Source: Anaerobutyricum hallii (GTDB lineage: Bacteria; Bacillota; Clostridia; Lachnospirales; Lachnospiraceae). From it: a stretch of DNA of 64,000 nucleotides. A program made the translations under genes and the position numbers. The stretch spans positions 1,361,219 to 1,425,218 of the forward strand of contig NZ_LT907978.1 in assembly GCF_900209925.1 (NCBI RefSeq), given 5' to 3'. Under the pieces are notes generated by a model, which worked only from the letters and a program-made list of their open reading frames with translations, was not told the DNA's origin and ran no database searches. Below are positions 42,032 to 52,659 of the stretch, one piece after another; positions within the stretch are counted from its first letter, which is position 1, and each line of letters opens with the position of its first letter.

Positions 42032-44506
42032 ATGAAGATAAACGAATTTTACAAAATGATACAGCAAAAGCCAGTTATTCTGGATGGAGCGACAGGCTCA
42101 AATCTTCAAAAAGCAGGAATGAAACCAGGTGTGTGTCCGGAAGAATGGATTTTGGAAAATGAAGATAAGTTAATTGCTTTGCAGAAGGCATTTGTAGAGG
42201 CAGGAACGAATATTTTATATGCGCCGACTTTTTCGGGAAACCGCATTAAGTTGGAAGAATATGGTCTTTCAGAACGCGCTGAAGAAATAAATAAACGTCT
42301 GGTTGCATTAAGTAAAAAAGCGGCAGGGAATAAAGCTCTTGTGGCAGGTGATATGACGATGACCGGTATCGCATTAGAGCCTGTAGGACCGATGAAGCTT
42401 GAAACACTGATCGATATTTATAAAGAACAGGCAAGATATCTGGTAGAGGCTGGGGTAGATCTTTTTGTTGTGGAGACGATGATGAGTCTTGCGGAAACAA
42501 GGGCAGCAGTAATTGCAATTAAAGAAGTTTGCGACTTGCCGGTAATTGCATCTCTTACATTTCAGGAGGACGGAAGGACATTATATGGTACCGATCCGGT
42601 AACAGCAGTTGTTGTTTTACAGAGTATTGGTGCAGATGTTATTGGAGTGAATTGTTCTACCGGTCCAAAAGAAATGATTCCGGTTATTCGTAAAATGAAA
42701 GAATATGCGGAAGTACCACTTCTTGCAAAGCCGAATGCCGGTCTTCCTGTTCTGCAGGATGGAGTTACAGTATATCCGATGCTTCCGGAAGAATTTGCAT
42801 CCTGGGGACCGGAGTTTATTGAAGCAGGTGCTGGATTAATTGGCGGATGCTGCGGAACAACACCAGAACATATCAGAATGCTTTCACAGAAGGTAGCCGG
42901 ACTTACAACGAAAGCTCCGCATAATGAACATCCTGTCATGCTTGCCTCGGAAAGAAAGAGTCAGGAAATTGCATTAGACGGAAAGTTCCTTGTGATCGGA
43001 GAAAGAATTAATCCAACCGGAAAGAAGAAATTACAGGAAGAACTCCGTGCAGGTAAAATGAATCTTGTAGAGGAAATGGCAGAGCAGCAGGAAGAAATGG
43101 GGGCACATATTCTTGATATCAATATGGGAACAAATGGTATTGATGAGAAAGAAATGATGTTAAAAGCGATTTCTAAAGTGACAATGGTTTCCAGCCTTCC
43201 CCTTTGTATTGATACAAGCTATGTAGAAGTCATGGAAGCGGCACTTCGTGCGTATCCGGGACGTGCTCTCATTAATTCTATTTCTCTTGAAAAAGAAAAG
43301 ATTGAAAAACTTCTTCCATTAGCAAAAAAATATGGAGCAATGTTTATTCTTCTTCCTCTTTCAGACAAGGGACTTCCAAAGAGTCTTGAAGAAAAGAAAG
43401 CAATTATTAATGAGATATTGAAAAGAGCAAAGGCACTGGGCATTTCAAAAAATCAGATTATCGTAGATGGTTTAGTGGCAACAGTTGGTGCAAATAAAAA
43501 TGCGGCAATAGAGACATTAGAAACCATTCGTTACTGTAAAGAAGATTTAAAGCTATGTACGACAATGGGTCTTTCTAATATTTCTTTTGGACTTCCGGAA
43601 AGACCATATGTAAACAGTGCATTTGCAGCAATGGCAATTGCAAGTGGACTTACTATGGCGATTGCTAATCCATCGAATCAGCTTTTGATGGGAATTTCTT
43701 TTGCTTCTGATCTTCTGCGTAATAAAGAAGGCGCTGATATTGCCTATATTGAACAGATTCAGCGTATGGCTCCATTAAAAGAAGCAGCAATGGCAAAAGC
43801 GGCACAAAGCGCAGGAAACAATGGCATAAAAAAAACAGAGCAGACAGATAACAAAAGTACTGCTAAAGAGGCAGACAAAAAGAAAAATCCTGTATTTGAA
43901 GCCGTATTAAAAGGAAATAAAGACGGTATTGTCGATTTTGTAAAAGAAGAACTTTCTCAGGGAACAAAACCAGGAGAGATTCTTGACGGTCTTTTGATAC
44001 CAGCAATTAATGAAGTTGGTACTTTGTTTGATAAACAGATTTATTTCCTGCCACAGTTGATTTCGAGTGCAAACACGATGGAACAGGCAGTGGAATACTT
44101 AGAGCCGCTTCTTAAAGAGGGTGGAACAAATGAAAAGATGCCTGCAATTATTATTGCGACGGTAGAAGGTGATATTCATGATATCGGAAAGAACCTTGTC
44201 GCATTAATGCTTCGTAATTATGGCTATGAGGTAATTGATCTTGGGAAAGATGTACCGGCAGATAAGATTATTGCGGCAGCAAAAGAACATAATGCATCAA
44301 TTATCGTGTTATCCGCGTTGATGACAACAACAATGATGCGCATGAAGGATACGATCGCATTAAAACAAAAAGAAAATCTTGATGTAAAAGTAATGATTGG
44401 CGGAGCGGTAACGACACAGAGTTTTGCAGATGAAATAGGAGCGGACGGATATTCTAAAGATGCCGCAGATGCAGTACGTCTTGCCAAAAAGCTTCTGTCA
44501 GAGTAA
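42032..44506 (+). CDS. metH: Cobalamin-dependent methionine synthase, lacking the activation domain
   Basis: An 824-residue protein with three of the four MetH modules. The homocysteine domain (1 to about 290) has VILDGATGSNLQK and zinc ligands in GVNCSTG and GGCCGTTPEHI. The pterin-binding barrel (from about 320) has GERINPTGKKK and DINMGTNGIDE. The cap and B12 domain has the cobalt-ligand motif EGDIHDIGKN at about 713. The C-terminal SAM-binding activation domain of about 350 residues is absent, as in other clostridial forms, so reactivation needs a separate protein. A Lys/Thr/Asn-rich linker precedes the B12 module. AAAGGA is the ribosome site. Confidence 0.93.
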   Translation: MKINEFYKMIQQKPVILDGATGSNLQKAGMKPGVCPEEWILENEDKLIALQKAFVEAGTNILYAPTFSGNRIKLEEYGLSERAEEINKRLVALSKKAAGNKALVAGDMTMTGIALEPVGPMKLETLIDIYKEQARYLVEAGVDLFVVETMMSLAETRAAVIAIKEVCDLPVIASLTFQEDGRTLYGTDPVTAVVVLQSIGADVIGVNCSTGPKEMIPVIRKMKEYAEVPLLAKPNAGLPVLQDGVTVYPMLPEEFASWGPEFIEAGAGLIGGCCGTTPEHIRMLSQKVAGLTTKAPHNEHPVMLASERKSQEIALDGKFLVIGERINPTGKKKLQEELRAGKMNLVEEMAEQQEEMGAHILDINMGTNGIDEKEMMLKAISKVTMVSSLPLCIDTSYVEVMEAALRAYPGRALINSISLEKEKIEKLLPLAKKYGAMFILLPLSDKGLPKSLEEKKAIINEILKRAKALGISKNQIIVDGLVATVGANKNAAIETLETIRYCKEDLKLCTTMGLSNISFGLPERPYVNSAFAAMAIASGLTMAIANPSNQLLMGISFASDLLRNKEGADIAYIEQIQRMAPLKEAAMAKAAQSAGNNGIKKTEQTDNKSTAKEADKKKNPVFEAVLKGNKDGIVDFVKEELSQGTKPGEILDGLLIPAINEVGTLFDKQIYFLPQLISSANTMEQAVEYLEPLLKEGGTNEKMPAIIIATVEGDIHDIGKNLVALMLRNYGYEVIDLGKDVPADKIIAAAKEHNASIIVLSALMTTTMMRMKDTIALKQKENLDVKVMIGGAVTTQSFADEIGADGYSKDAADAVRLAKKLLSE

Positions 44507-44586
44507 AATGTTACTATATCAAGATACTCGTGCGCTGATGATACCTGCGCTAATCTAAAATGAGTATGAAGTTGATGGAGGTGCGA

Positions 44587-45507
44587 ATGAACAAGACCAA
44601 AAAGATCGATGTAATTATTCCAACATATCATCCGGATGAAAAACTGGAACGATGTCTTCGTATGTTAAAAAGGCAGACAATACAGCCTCAGCGGATTCTG
44701 TTAATTAATACAGAAGAAGAATTTTTTCACAGTAAAGTGTTTCCGACATTAAAACAGGGAGAAATTGTCCACATAACAAAACCAGAGTTTGATCATGGCG
44801 GAACAAGGAACCAGGCGGCAAGAATGTGTGACGGGGAGATTATGATCCTTTTGACGCAGGATGCGATTCCAGCAGATGAGTATCTTATTGAAAATCTGCT
44901 CAAGCCATTTGAGGATGAAGAAGTCTGCGCTGCTTACGGGAGACAGATGGCAGATAAAAAAGATAATCCAATTGAAGCATATACAAGAATTTTTAATTAT
45001 CCAAAGGAAAGCAGGATCAAGAGCAAAAAAGATTTGCCAGAACTTGGAATTAAAACTTTTTTCTGTTCAAATGTCTGTGCTGCTTATCGTAAATCAGAAT
45101 ATGATGCATTGGGAGGATTCCCCCTGCACACAATATTTAATGAAGATATGATTTTTGCCTCCCGTCTAATTGAAGAAGGAAAAAAGATTGCCTATGTGGC
45201 AGATGCGAAAGTGTGGCACTGGCATAATTATACAGCAAAAGAACAGTTAAAGAGAAACTTTGACCTGGCAGTATCCCAGGTAGATGCAGGTGGGCTGTTT
45301 ACAAAAGTGAAGTCTGAATCCGAAGGAATTCGTCTTGTAAAGATGACATTGCTGCATTTTATTAAAAAAGGCCAGTTCCATTATATTCCAAAGATTATTA
45401 CGCAAAATGGAGCAAAATATATTGGATATCGTCTTGGAAAAAGTTATAAAAAGCTTCCAAAGAAATGGATTCTTAAAATATCGTTGAATCCATGGTACTG
45501 GAAATGA
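44587..45507 (+). CDS. Family 2 glycosyltransferase, rhamnosyltransferase-like
   Basis: A 306-residue GT-A fold enzyme. IDVIIPTYHPDEKLERCLRML is the N-terminal nucleotide-sugar strand, FDHGGTRNQAARMCDGEIMILLTQDAIP carries the DxD-like acidic region, and NEDMIFASRLIEEGKKIAYV has the catalytic-base ED pair. This set is typical of rhamnosyl- and related transferases of wall polysaccharide. The start is ATG 44587 just after GGAGGTG; an upstream ATG at 44560 has no ribosome site. The sugar donor is not known. It is followed by an LCP gene, consistent with cell-wall glycopolymer work. Confidence 0.87.
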   Translation: MNKTKKIDVIIPTYHPDEKLERCLRMLKRQTIQPQRILLINTEEEFFHSKVFPTLKQGEIVHITKPEFDHGGTRNQAARMCDGEIMILLTQDAIPADEYLIENLLKPFEDEEVCAAYGRQMADKKDNPIEAYTRIFNYPKESRIKSKKDLPELGIKTFFCSNVCAAYRKSEYDALGGFPLHTIFNEDMIFASRLIEEGKKIAYVADAKVWHWHNYTAKEQLKRNFDLAVSQVDAGGLFTKVKSESEGIRLVKMTLLHFIKKGQFHYIPKIITQNGAKYIGYRLGKSYKKLPKKWILKISLNPWYWK

Positions 45508-45593
45508 AAATGAACTTTAAGAAATTTTAACTTGCAATAGAGGAAAAATTAGTATAATGTATAAAAAGAGTTTTGTACAGGAGGTTTTAAAGT

Positions 45594-46739
45594 TTGGAAG
45601 ACACAAATAAAGATATGAACATAGACAAAGAAGAAGCGAAGAAAGAAAAAAAGGTAAAAAAAGAAAAAAAAGCTCGCAAACGTGGAAGAAAGGGAAGAAT
45701 CGCTGCACAGATTTTCGTGTGTTTTCTTCTCACAGTAGCATTTGTGGCATCTGCCGCAGGTGGAGCGGTAGCTGCTTACTATAAAGCGGCTACGAATACA
45801 ATTACAACAGATACGAAAACAGCGTTAAAGAATGTAGATGTTGTAGATGCAGATCTTGAGTATGACCAGGATGTAGTTAATATTCTTTTGATCGGATGTG
45901 ATAAAAGAGCAGATGAGACAGAAGCGGGACGTTCCGATTCTACAATGATCGCCACGATTGATTTGAAGAATGGAAAGTTAAAGCTTACTTCTCTTATGAG
46001 AGATATGTATATTGATATTCCTGGTTATGGTTATCATAAGTTTAATGCAGCCTATTCTTATGGAGGCGTACAGCTTGAATATGAGACGATCGCAGAGAAC
46101 TTTGGAATCAAGCTTGATGGATATGTTGAAGTAGATATGGAAGCGTTTCGTGATGTAGTTGATCTGATTGGCGGCGTGCCGATGGAATTAACAGAAGCAG
46201 AAGCTTACTTCTTAAAAACAGCCTATGTGAATTCTAAACATGGGGAGAAGAATGTAAAGGCAGGAGAGAATATGCTCACACCATATCAGGCATTAGCATA
46301 TTGTCGAATCCGTCAGGATGTTACTGGTGAGTTTGGACGTACGGACCGTCAACGTAAGATTCTTATTTCCGTATTTAATGAATTAAAAGGCGAAGATATC
46401 ATGACACTTACCAATATCTGTATGAAGGCGCTTAAGCATGTGACAACAGACCTTACCGAAAAGCAGATAAGAAGTTTGTTAACGTCTGTTATCACGATGG
46501 GAGCAACAGAGGTAGATCAGCTTCGTATCCCATATGAAGGATCTTATACAGAAGGCCGCCTGAGCGGCAACGGCGCATGGGTAATGCAGGTAGATTATGA
46601 AGCCAATAAAAAAGCATTGCAGTACTTTGTTTTTGGTATTGGAGAAGATCCGGGAATTAATGATTCCTATGGAATTGGTAACGACAGATTTATAGATGGA
46701 TACTATCCGGAGAAGACGGAAGGTATCTCTACATACTAA
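45594..46739 (+). CDS. LytR-CpsA-Psr (LCP) family wall-polymer ligase
   Basis: A 381-residue membrane-anchored enzyme that attaches glycopolymers to peptidoglycan. A strongly basic cytosolic tail (EAKKEKKVKKEKKARKRGRK) precedes one membrane helix (IAAQIFVCFLLTVAFVASAA). The LCP domain shows ILLIGCDKRADETEAGRSDS, LTSLMRDMYIDIPGYG, KFNAAYSYGG and FGRTDRQRK, which carry the conserved Arg and Asp residues. The start is TTG 45594, 9 nt after AGGAGG; the next ATG (45615) has no ribosome site. A TATAAT at 45553 gives it its own promoter. ilvN follows after 16 nt. Confidence 0.92.
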   Translation: MEDTNKDMNIDKEEAKKEKKVKKEKKARKRGRKGRIAAQIFVCFLLTVAFVASAAGGAVAAYYKAATNTITTDTKTALKNVDVVDADLEYDQDVVNILLIGCDKRADETEAGRSDSTMIATIDLKNGKLKLTSLMRDMYIDIPGYGYHKFNAAYSYGGVQLEYETIAENFGIKLDGYVEVDMEAFRDVVDLIGGVPMELTEAEAYFLKTAYVNSKHGEKNVKAGENMLTPYQALAYCRIRQDVTGEFGRTDRQRKILISVFNELKGEDIMTLTNICMKALKHVTTDLTEKQIRSLLTSVITMGATEVDQLRIPYEGSYTEGRLSGNGAWVMQVDYEANKKALQYFVFGIGEDPGINDSYGIGNDRFIDGYYPEKTEGISTY

Positions 46740-46755
46740 TGTGGAGGAAGAATAT

Positions 46756-47247
46756 ATGAGACAGATTGTTTTATCTCTTTTAGTAGATAATAATCCAGGT
46801 GTATTAGCAAGAGTAGCGGCTCTTTTCAGCCGACGCGGTTATAATATTGACAGCATTACAGCCGGTATCACGAATGATCCGAAGTACACTCGTATTACAG
46901 TAGCTGTAAGTGGTGATAATCAGATTCTTGAACAGATTCGTAATCAGATTGCAAAACTGGTAGAGGTACGTAAGATTGTAGAGCTTGAGAATAATCATTC
47001 CGTATGCCGCGAACTAGTACTTGTAAAAGTGATGGCGGATAAGAAAGAGAAGCAGGAGATTATCGCTATCGCAGATATCTTCCGCGCAAAGGTTGTGGAT
47101 GTGGCAGCGAACTCACTTATGATCGAACTGACTGGTAATCAGAATAAGCTGGATGCATTTTTAAATCTTATGGCCGATTTTGAGGTTCTGGAGATGGTTC
47201 GTACCGGAATTACAGGACTTGGACGAGGTGTCAGCACACTAAATTAA
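46756..47247 (+). CDS. ilvN: Acetolactate synthase small (regulatory) subunit
   Basis: A 163-residue regulatory subunit of acetohydroxyacid synthase, giving valine feedback control. The N-terminal ACT domain reads IVLSLLVDNNPGVLARVAALFSRRGYNIDSI, followed by ITVAVSGD and a C-terminal domain ending GITGLGRGV. The start is ATG 46756, after GGAGGAAG, rather than an upstream ATG inside the LCP gene. The catalytic subunit ilvB is not in the window, so it must be encoded elsewhere. ilvC lies downstream behind its own promoter. Confidence 0.94.
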   Translation: MRQIVLSLLVDNNPGVLARVAALFSRRGYNIDSITAGITNDPKYTRITVAVSGDNQILEQIRNQIAKLVEVRKIVELENNHSVCRELVLVKVMADKKEKQEIIAIADIFRAKVVDVAANSLMIELTGNQNKLDAFLNLMADFEVLEMVRTGITGLGRGVSTLN

Positions 47248-47294
47248 TTCCTGTGTGATATAAAAGATATTTAAACAGAAGGGTTTTCTGTATT

Positions 47295-47328
47295 AAGAAG
47301 GGATATTTGAATATCCCTTCTTTTTTTG
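47295..47328 (+). terminator. Terminator after ilvN
   Basis: AAGAAGGGATATT pairs with AATATCCCTTCTT, followed by a T-run. Confidence 0.88.
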
Positions 47329-47422
47329 ATGAAAATTCGTAGTATTTTTTAGCCAAATGAAGGGAAATGGGTAGTTTAATTCATTTTTAACAAAATTTTT
47401 TTAAGAAATACTCAAAATTACC

Positions 47423-47451
47423 TTGATTTATGAAATAAAGAGGAGTATTAT
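47423..47451 (+). promoter_or_regulatory. ilvC promoter
   Basis: TTGATT (47423-47428), 17 nt, TATTAT (47446-47451). The 80-nt leader is AT-rich with no T-box. CAATTTTGATAATTG at about 47487 is loosely CodY-like. Confidence 0.55.
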
Positions 47452-47518
47452 AACGATTGAAATTCTTATCAGAAGAGATGAAATCAATTTTGATAATTGA
47501 ATAAATTAATTTTTATAA

Positions 47519-48559
<1,041 letters not shown>

Positions 48560-48604
48560 TTGAAATGTCACCTACATATTTGCTGAATATTTTATAAAAA
48601 TGGA

Positions 48605-48640
48605 AAGAAGGTTTTACTTCGGTAAGACCTTCTTTTTTTT
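48605..48640 (+). terminator. Terminator after ilvC with UUCG loop
   Basis: AAGAAGGTTTTAC-TTCG-GTAAGACCTTCTT, with one G-U pair, then T8. Confidence 0.92.
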
Positions 48641-48669
48641 GTTTACTTGTGTTATGATATTAAATAGTC

Positions 48670-48713
48670 TGCAATGCATTTGTAAATTCACTGCGTGTTT
48701 AAAATGCATTGCA
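48670..48713 (+). promoter_or_regulatory. Inverted repeat upstream of the M16 peptidase gene
   Basis: TGCAATGCATTT (48670-48681) and AAATGCATTGCA (48702-48713) are exact inverse complements with a 20-nt gap. Each arm also contains ATGCAT, so four half-sites are present. Operator or leader hairpin. Confidence 0.45.
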
Positions 48714-48808
48714 TAATGGCATATTGGAATAGGAAGCCATAAAACAGGGACATACTATATATGGTTCTGAATAGTTGTAAATTATAAAAAGCAGGAGGAA
48801 GATAGCGA

Positions 48809-51727
48809 ATGCTAAAAGAAACAGATTTTAAAAATTATTCCTTTATACAAAAGGAAAAAATAGAAGAGCTGAATGGATATGGCTGTGTATTGGAACATAA
48901 GAAGACCGGGGCCAGAGTTCTTCTGGTAGAGAATGATGATACGAATAAGGTATTTAGTATTGCATTCCGTACTCCGCCGGCAGATGATACCGGAGTTGCT
49001 CATATTCTGGAACATTCCGTTTTATGTGGTTCAGATAAGTTTCCATCAAAAGATCCTTTTATTGAATTGGCAAAAGGATCGTTGAATACATTTCTAAATG
49101 CGATGACATATCCGGATAAGACGGTATATCCGATCGCAAGTTGTAATGATCAGGATTATCATAATCTAATGCATGTTTATCTTGATGCAGTTTTTCATCC
49201 TAATATTTATAAGAGAGATGAGATCCTTAAACAGGAAGGCTGGCATTATGAGATTGCTGACAGAGATGACGAACTGAAGTTTAATGGTGTTGTATACAAT
49301 GAGATGAAGGGAGTATTTTCTTCGCCGGATGATGTTCTGGCAAGAAAGATTCAGGAAGCACTTTTAAAAGATACGCCATATGCATATGAGTCCGGTGGTG
49401 ATCCGGATGCGATTCCTGAACTTACGAGAGAGAAGTTTTTAGATTTTCACAGTAAGTACTACCATCCATCGAACAGTTATATTTATCTTTACGGAAATGT
49501 TGACTTTGCAAAAGAACTGGAATTTATTGATGAAGAGTATTTAAGCCACTATGGAAAGAAAGTGATTGATTCTGAAGTTACATTACAGAAACCTTTCTTA
49601 ACTCCGGAGACATTGAAAGATACGTACTCTGTTTCTGAAGAGGAAGAAGAGGGTGTATATTTGAGTTATAATGTAGCTGCAGGGGACAGTTGTGATAATG
49701 AACGCGGACTTGCTATGCAGATTCTTGATTATGTACTTTTCACTATGCCTGGAGCACCGGTCAGAAAGAAGCTGATTGATGCTGGTCTTGGAAAAGATGT
49801 GGATAGTTATTACGATGGAGGAATTCAGCAGCCTTTATTTTCTATTATCGTAAAGAATGCCGGCAAAGGAAAGGAAGATCTGTTTGTTCAGACTGTAGAG
49901 GAAGCTTTGAAGGAACAGGTGGAAAAGGGTCTTAATAAAAAGGCAATTTATTCTGCAATCAATAATTATGAATTTAAGTACAGAGAAGCAGATTTTGGGC
50001 GTTTCCCAAAGGGGCTGATCTATGGTCTCAATTTCTTAAACAGCTGGCTTTATGATGATACCAAAGCGTTGGAGCTTGCGGATTCCCTGACTCCACTTGC
50101 TGCGTTAAAAGAAAAGGTAGATACGGGTTATTTTGAACAGCTTATTAAAGAGAGTTTTTTAGATAACACACATAAAGCTTATGTATATCTGTATCCGGAA
50201 GAAGGAAAGAATGAACGTCTGGAAGAAGAATTAAAAGCACAGCTTGCTAACATGAAGAATAAATTAAATAGCAAGCAGTTAAATTATCTGATTGAAGATA
50301 CGAAAAAGTTAAAGGAATTTCAAGAAACACCATCGACACCGGAAGAATTAGAAAAGATTCCTACTCTGAGCCTGAGTGATATTTCAAGAGAGGTGCGTCC
50401 ATTTAAAAATAAAGAGATGGTGATTGGAGATACAACAGCGGTTGTACATGAATATCATACAAATGGAATTGTTTATTCGGATTTTTGTTTTGATATGTCA
50501 GAACTTCCTGAGGAGTTGATTCCATACGCAACATTATTGACAGAGATTTATCGTTATGTAGATACAGAGCATTTTTCTTATAATGATCTGGCAACAGAGA
50601 TTAATTTGAAAATCGGAGGGCTGTCATTCCAGACAGGTATGAATGTACTTGTATGGAAAAAAGATGGATATCGTCCTTATTTTAGTGTCCAGATGAAGTG
50701 TATGGAAGAACAGGTTGCTGATGGAATGGCTTTGCTTAAAGAAGTTCTTCTGAATTCAAAAGTAGATAATAAAAAGCGTTTAAAAGAGATTATCTCTGAA
50801 CTTCGTACAAAGATGGATACGAGAATTCCGGCATCAGGCCATGTTTATGCGGCTAATCGTGCGCTTTCTTACGTTGACCCGATGATGAAATATAAAGATA
50901 CGGCTGAGGGAATCGGTTTTTATGAATTTATAAAGAAGCTTGATAAGAACTTTGACAGTAATGCAGAACTTCTGGTTAAACAGCTGGTGAGAGCCCAGAT
51001 GTGTATTTTCCGTAAAGAGAATCTGACACTGTCTCTTACAGGAGAATTTAATTTTAAGTCTCTTCTTGAAGGGGAAATGTTACAGTTTAACCGTATGCTT
51101 TACGAGATGCCTTGTGTAAAAGCAGTTCCGACGTTCAATATGGAGAAAAAGAATGAAGGATTTAAAACAGCAAGTAAGGTACAGTATGTAGCAAGCGGTG
51201 GCTGCTTTGAAAAGGAAGGACAGGAGTATACCGGAGCATTAAAAGTATTAAAAACAATTTTTTCCTATGATTATCTTTGGGTGAATGTCCGCGTAACAGG
51301 AGGGGCATATGGATGTATGTGCAGCTTTTCCAGAAATGGATACGGCTTCTTTACTTCCTATAGAGATCCGAATTTATCTGCGACTCTTGATGTATATAAA
51401 AAGGCAGCAGAGTATGTAAAGAATTTTGAAGCAGGACAGCGTGATATGACAAAATATATTATCGGAACGATTAGTGGAATCGATCAGCCATTAGAGCCGG
51501 CTGCATTAGGAGATCGTTCTTTCCATGCATACCAGTCCGGTGTTACAGTAGAGATGATTCAAAAAGAGAGAAATCAGGTTCTTGATGCTACGGAAGAAAC
51601 GATTCGTTCTCTTGCAGGTTATATTGAGACAATGATGGATGCAGGAACAGTATGTGCGATTGGTAATGATCGTAAATTAGAAGAAGAGAAAGAATTATTT
51701 AAGCAGGTAAGCAGCCTGACACAATAG
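48809..51727 (+). CDS. M16C insulinase-family zinc metallopeptidase (PreP-like)
   Basis: A 972-residue peptidase of the presequence-protease (M16C) group, degrading peptides in a closed two-half chamber. The inverted zinc motif HILEH lies near residue 64, in the block VAHILEHSVLCGSDKFPSKDPF, with the third ligand Glu in VYNEMKGVFSSPDDV. SLNTFLNAMTYPDKTVYP is another family signature. The second half ends in a typical TGAL...SYRDPNLSATLD pattern. No signal peptide is seen, so it is cytosolic. AGGAGG precedes the ATG. It is followed after 17 nt by era. Confidence 0.95.
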   Translation: MLKETDFKNYSFIQKEKIEELNGYGCVLEHKKTGARVLLVENDDTNKVFSIAFRTPPADDTGVAHILEHSVLCGSDKFPSKDPFIELAKGSLNTFLNAMTYPDKTVYPIASCNDQDYHNLMHVYLDAVFHPNIYKRDEILKQEGWHYEIADRDDELKFNGVVYNEMKGVFSSPDDVLARKIQEALLKDTPYAYESGGDPDAIPELTREKFLDFHSKYYHPSNSYIYLYGNVDFAKELEFIDEEYLSHYGKKVIDSEVTLQKPFLTPETLKDTYSVSEEEEEGVYLSYNVAAGDSCDNERGLAMQILDYVLFTMPGAPVRKKLIDAGLGKDVDSYYDGGIQQPLFSIIVKNAGKGKEDLFVQTVEEALKEQVEKGLNKKAIYSAINNYEFKYREADFGRFPKGLIYGLNFLNSWLYDDTKALELADSLTPLAALKEKVDTGYFEQLIKESFLDNTHKAYVYLYPEEGKNERLEEELKAQLANMKNKLNSKQLNYLIEDTKKLKEFQETPSTPEELEKIPTLSLSDISREVRPFKNKEMVIGDTTAVVHEYHTNGIVYSDFCFDMSELPEELIPYATLLTEIYRYVDTEHFSYNDLATEINLKIGGLSFQTGMNVLVWKKDGYRPYFSVQMKCMEEQVADGMALLKEVLLNSKVDNKKRLKEIISELRTKMDTRIPASGHVYAANRALSYVDPMMKYKDTAEGIGFYEFIKKLDKNFDSNAELLVKQLVRAQMCIFRKENLTLSLTGEFNFKSLLEGEMLQFNRMLYEMPCVKAVPTFNMEKKNEGFKTASKVQYVASGGCFEKEGQEYTGALKVLKTIFSYDYLWVNVRVTGGAYGCMCSFSRNGYGFFTSYRDPNLSATLDVYKKAAEYVKNFEAGQRDMTKYIIGTISGIDQPLEPAALGDRSFHAYQSGVTVEMIQKERNQVLDATEETIRSLAGYIETMMDAGTVCAIGNDRKLEEEKELFKQVSSLTQ

Positions 51728-51744
51728 AGAGGGAAAAAGAAAAT

Positions 51745-52650
51745 ATGAACAGAGTTTTTAAATCAGGATTTGTAACTATTATTGGCCGTCCAAATGTCGG
51801 AAAGTCTACGTTGATGAATCAATTGATCGGCCAGAAAATCGCTATTACTTCAAGTAAGGCACAGACAACAAGAAACAGGATTCAAACAGTATATACAAGT
51901 GAGGAAGGGCAGATTGTCTTCCTTGATACACCAGGAATTAATAAAGCAAAGAATAAGCTGGGAGATTATATGCTTATGGCTGCGGAGCGCACATTGAATG
52001 AAGTTGATCTGATTTTATGGTTAGTCGAGCCGACAACGTTTATTGGCGGAGGAGAACAGTATATTATCGAAAAGCTTCAGAATGTAAAGACACCGATTTT
52101 CCTTGTTATCAACAAAACAGATATTGCTTCAGAGGAAGAAGTGTTAAAGGCGATTGTTGCATATAAAGATCAGTGTAATTTTGCAGAAATCATTCCGGTA
52201 AGTGCATTAGAAGGGAATAATACCGACGATCTGGTACACTCTATCTTTAACTATCTTCCAGAAGGTCCGATGTACTATGATGAAGATACGGTTACTGACC
52301 AGCCGGAACGACAGATTGTTGCAGAACTTGTCAGAGAAAAAGCGCTTCGTCTGTTAAGTCAGGAGATTCCTCATGGTATTGCTGTCGTTATTGAGAGAAT
52401 GAAGAATAGAAAAGGCAGAGATATTGTAGATATTGAGGCAGTTATTGTCTGTGAAAGAGAATCTCATAAGCGGATCATCATTGGGAAAAAAGGTTCCATG
52501 ATTAAAGAAATCGGTACACAGGCAAGAGAGGAAATGGAGAACCTGCTTGATACGAAGGTGAATTTAAAACTTTGGGTAAAGGTCAGAAAAGACTGGAGAG
52601 ACAGTGATATCCTTCTTAAAAACTATGGATATAATAAGAAAGAACTGTAA
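51745..52650 (+). CDS. era: GTPase Era
   Basis: A 301-residue essential GTPase that binds the 3' end of 16S rRNA and helps mature the small ribosomal subunit. The G domain shows G1 GRPNVGKST (14-22), G2 TTRNRIQ, G3 DTPGINKAKNKLG and G4 NKTD. The C-terminal KH domain has IIIGKKGSMIKEIGTQAREEME. Length fits the family. It lies between an M16 peptidase and recO, with 9 nt to recO, an order often seen in clostridia. Confidence 0.97.
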   Translation: MNRVFKSGFVTIIGRPNVGKSTLMNQLIGQKIAITSSKAQTTRNRIQTVYTSEEGQIVFLDTPGINKAKNKLGDYMLMAAERTLNEVDLILWLVEPTTFIGGGEQYIIEKLQNVKTPIFLVINKTDIASEEEVLKAIVAYKDQCNFAEIIPVSALEGNNTDDLVHSIFNYLPEGPMYYDEDTVTDQPERQIVAELVREKALRLLSQEIPHGIAVVIERMKNRKGRDIVDIEAVIVCERESHKRIIIGKKGSMIKEIGTQAREEMENLLDTKVNLKLWVKVRKDWRDSDILLKNYGYNKKEL

Positions 52651-52659
52651 AAGGCAGCG

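Noticed and set aside
46696-46755. N-terminal extension of ilvN inside the LCP gene
   Set aside because: IlvN proteins start at MRQIVLSLLVDN; GGAGGAAG serves the ATG at 46756.
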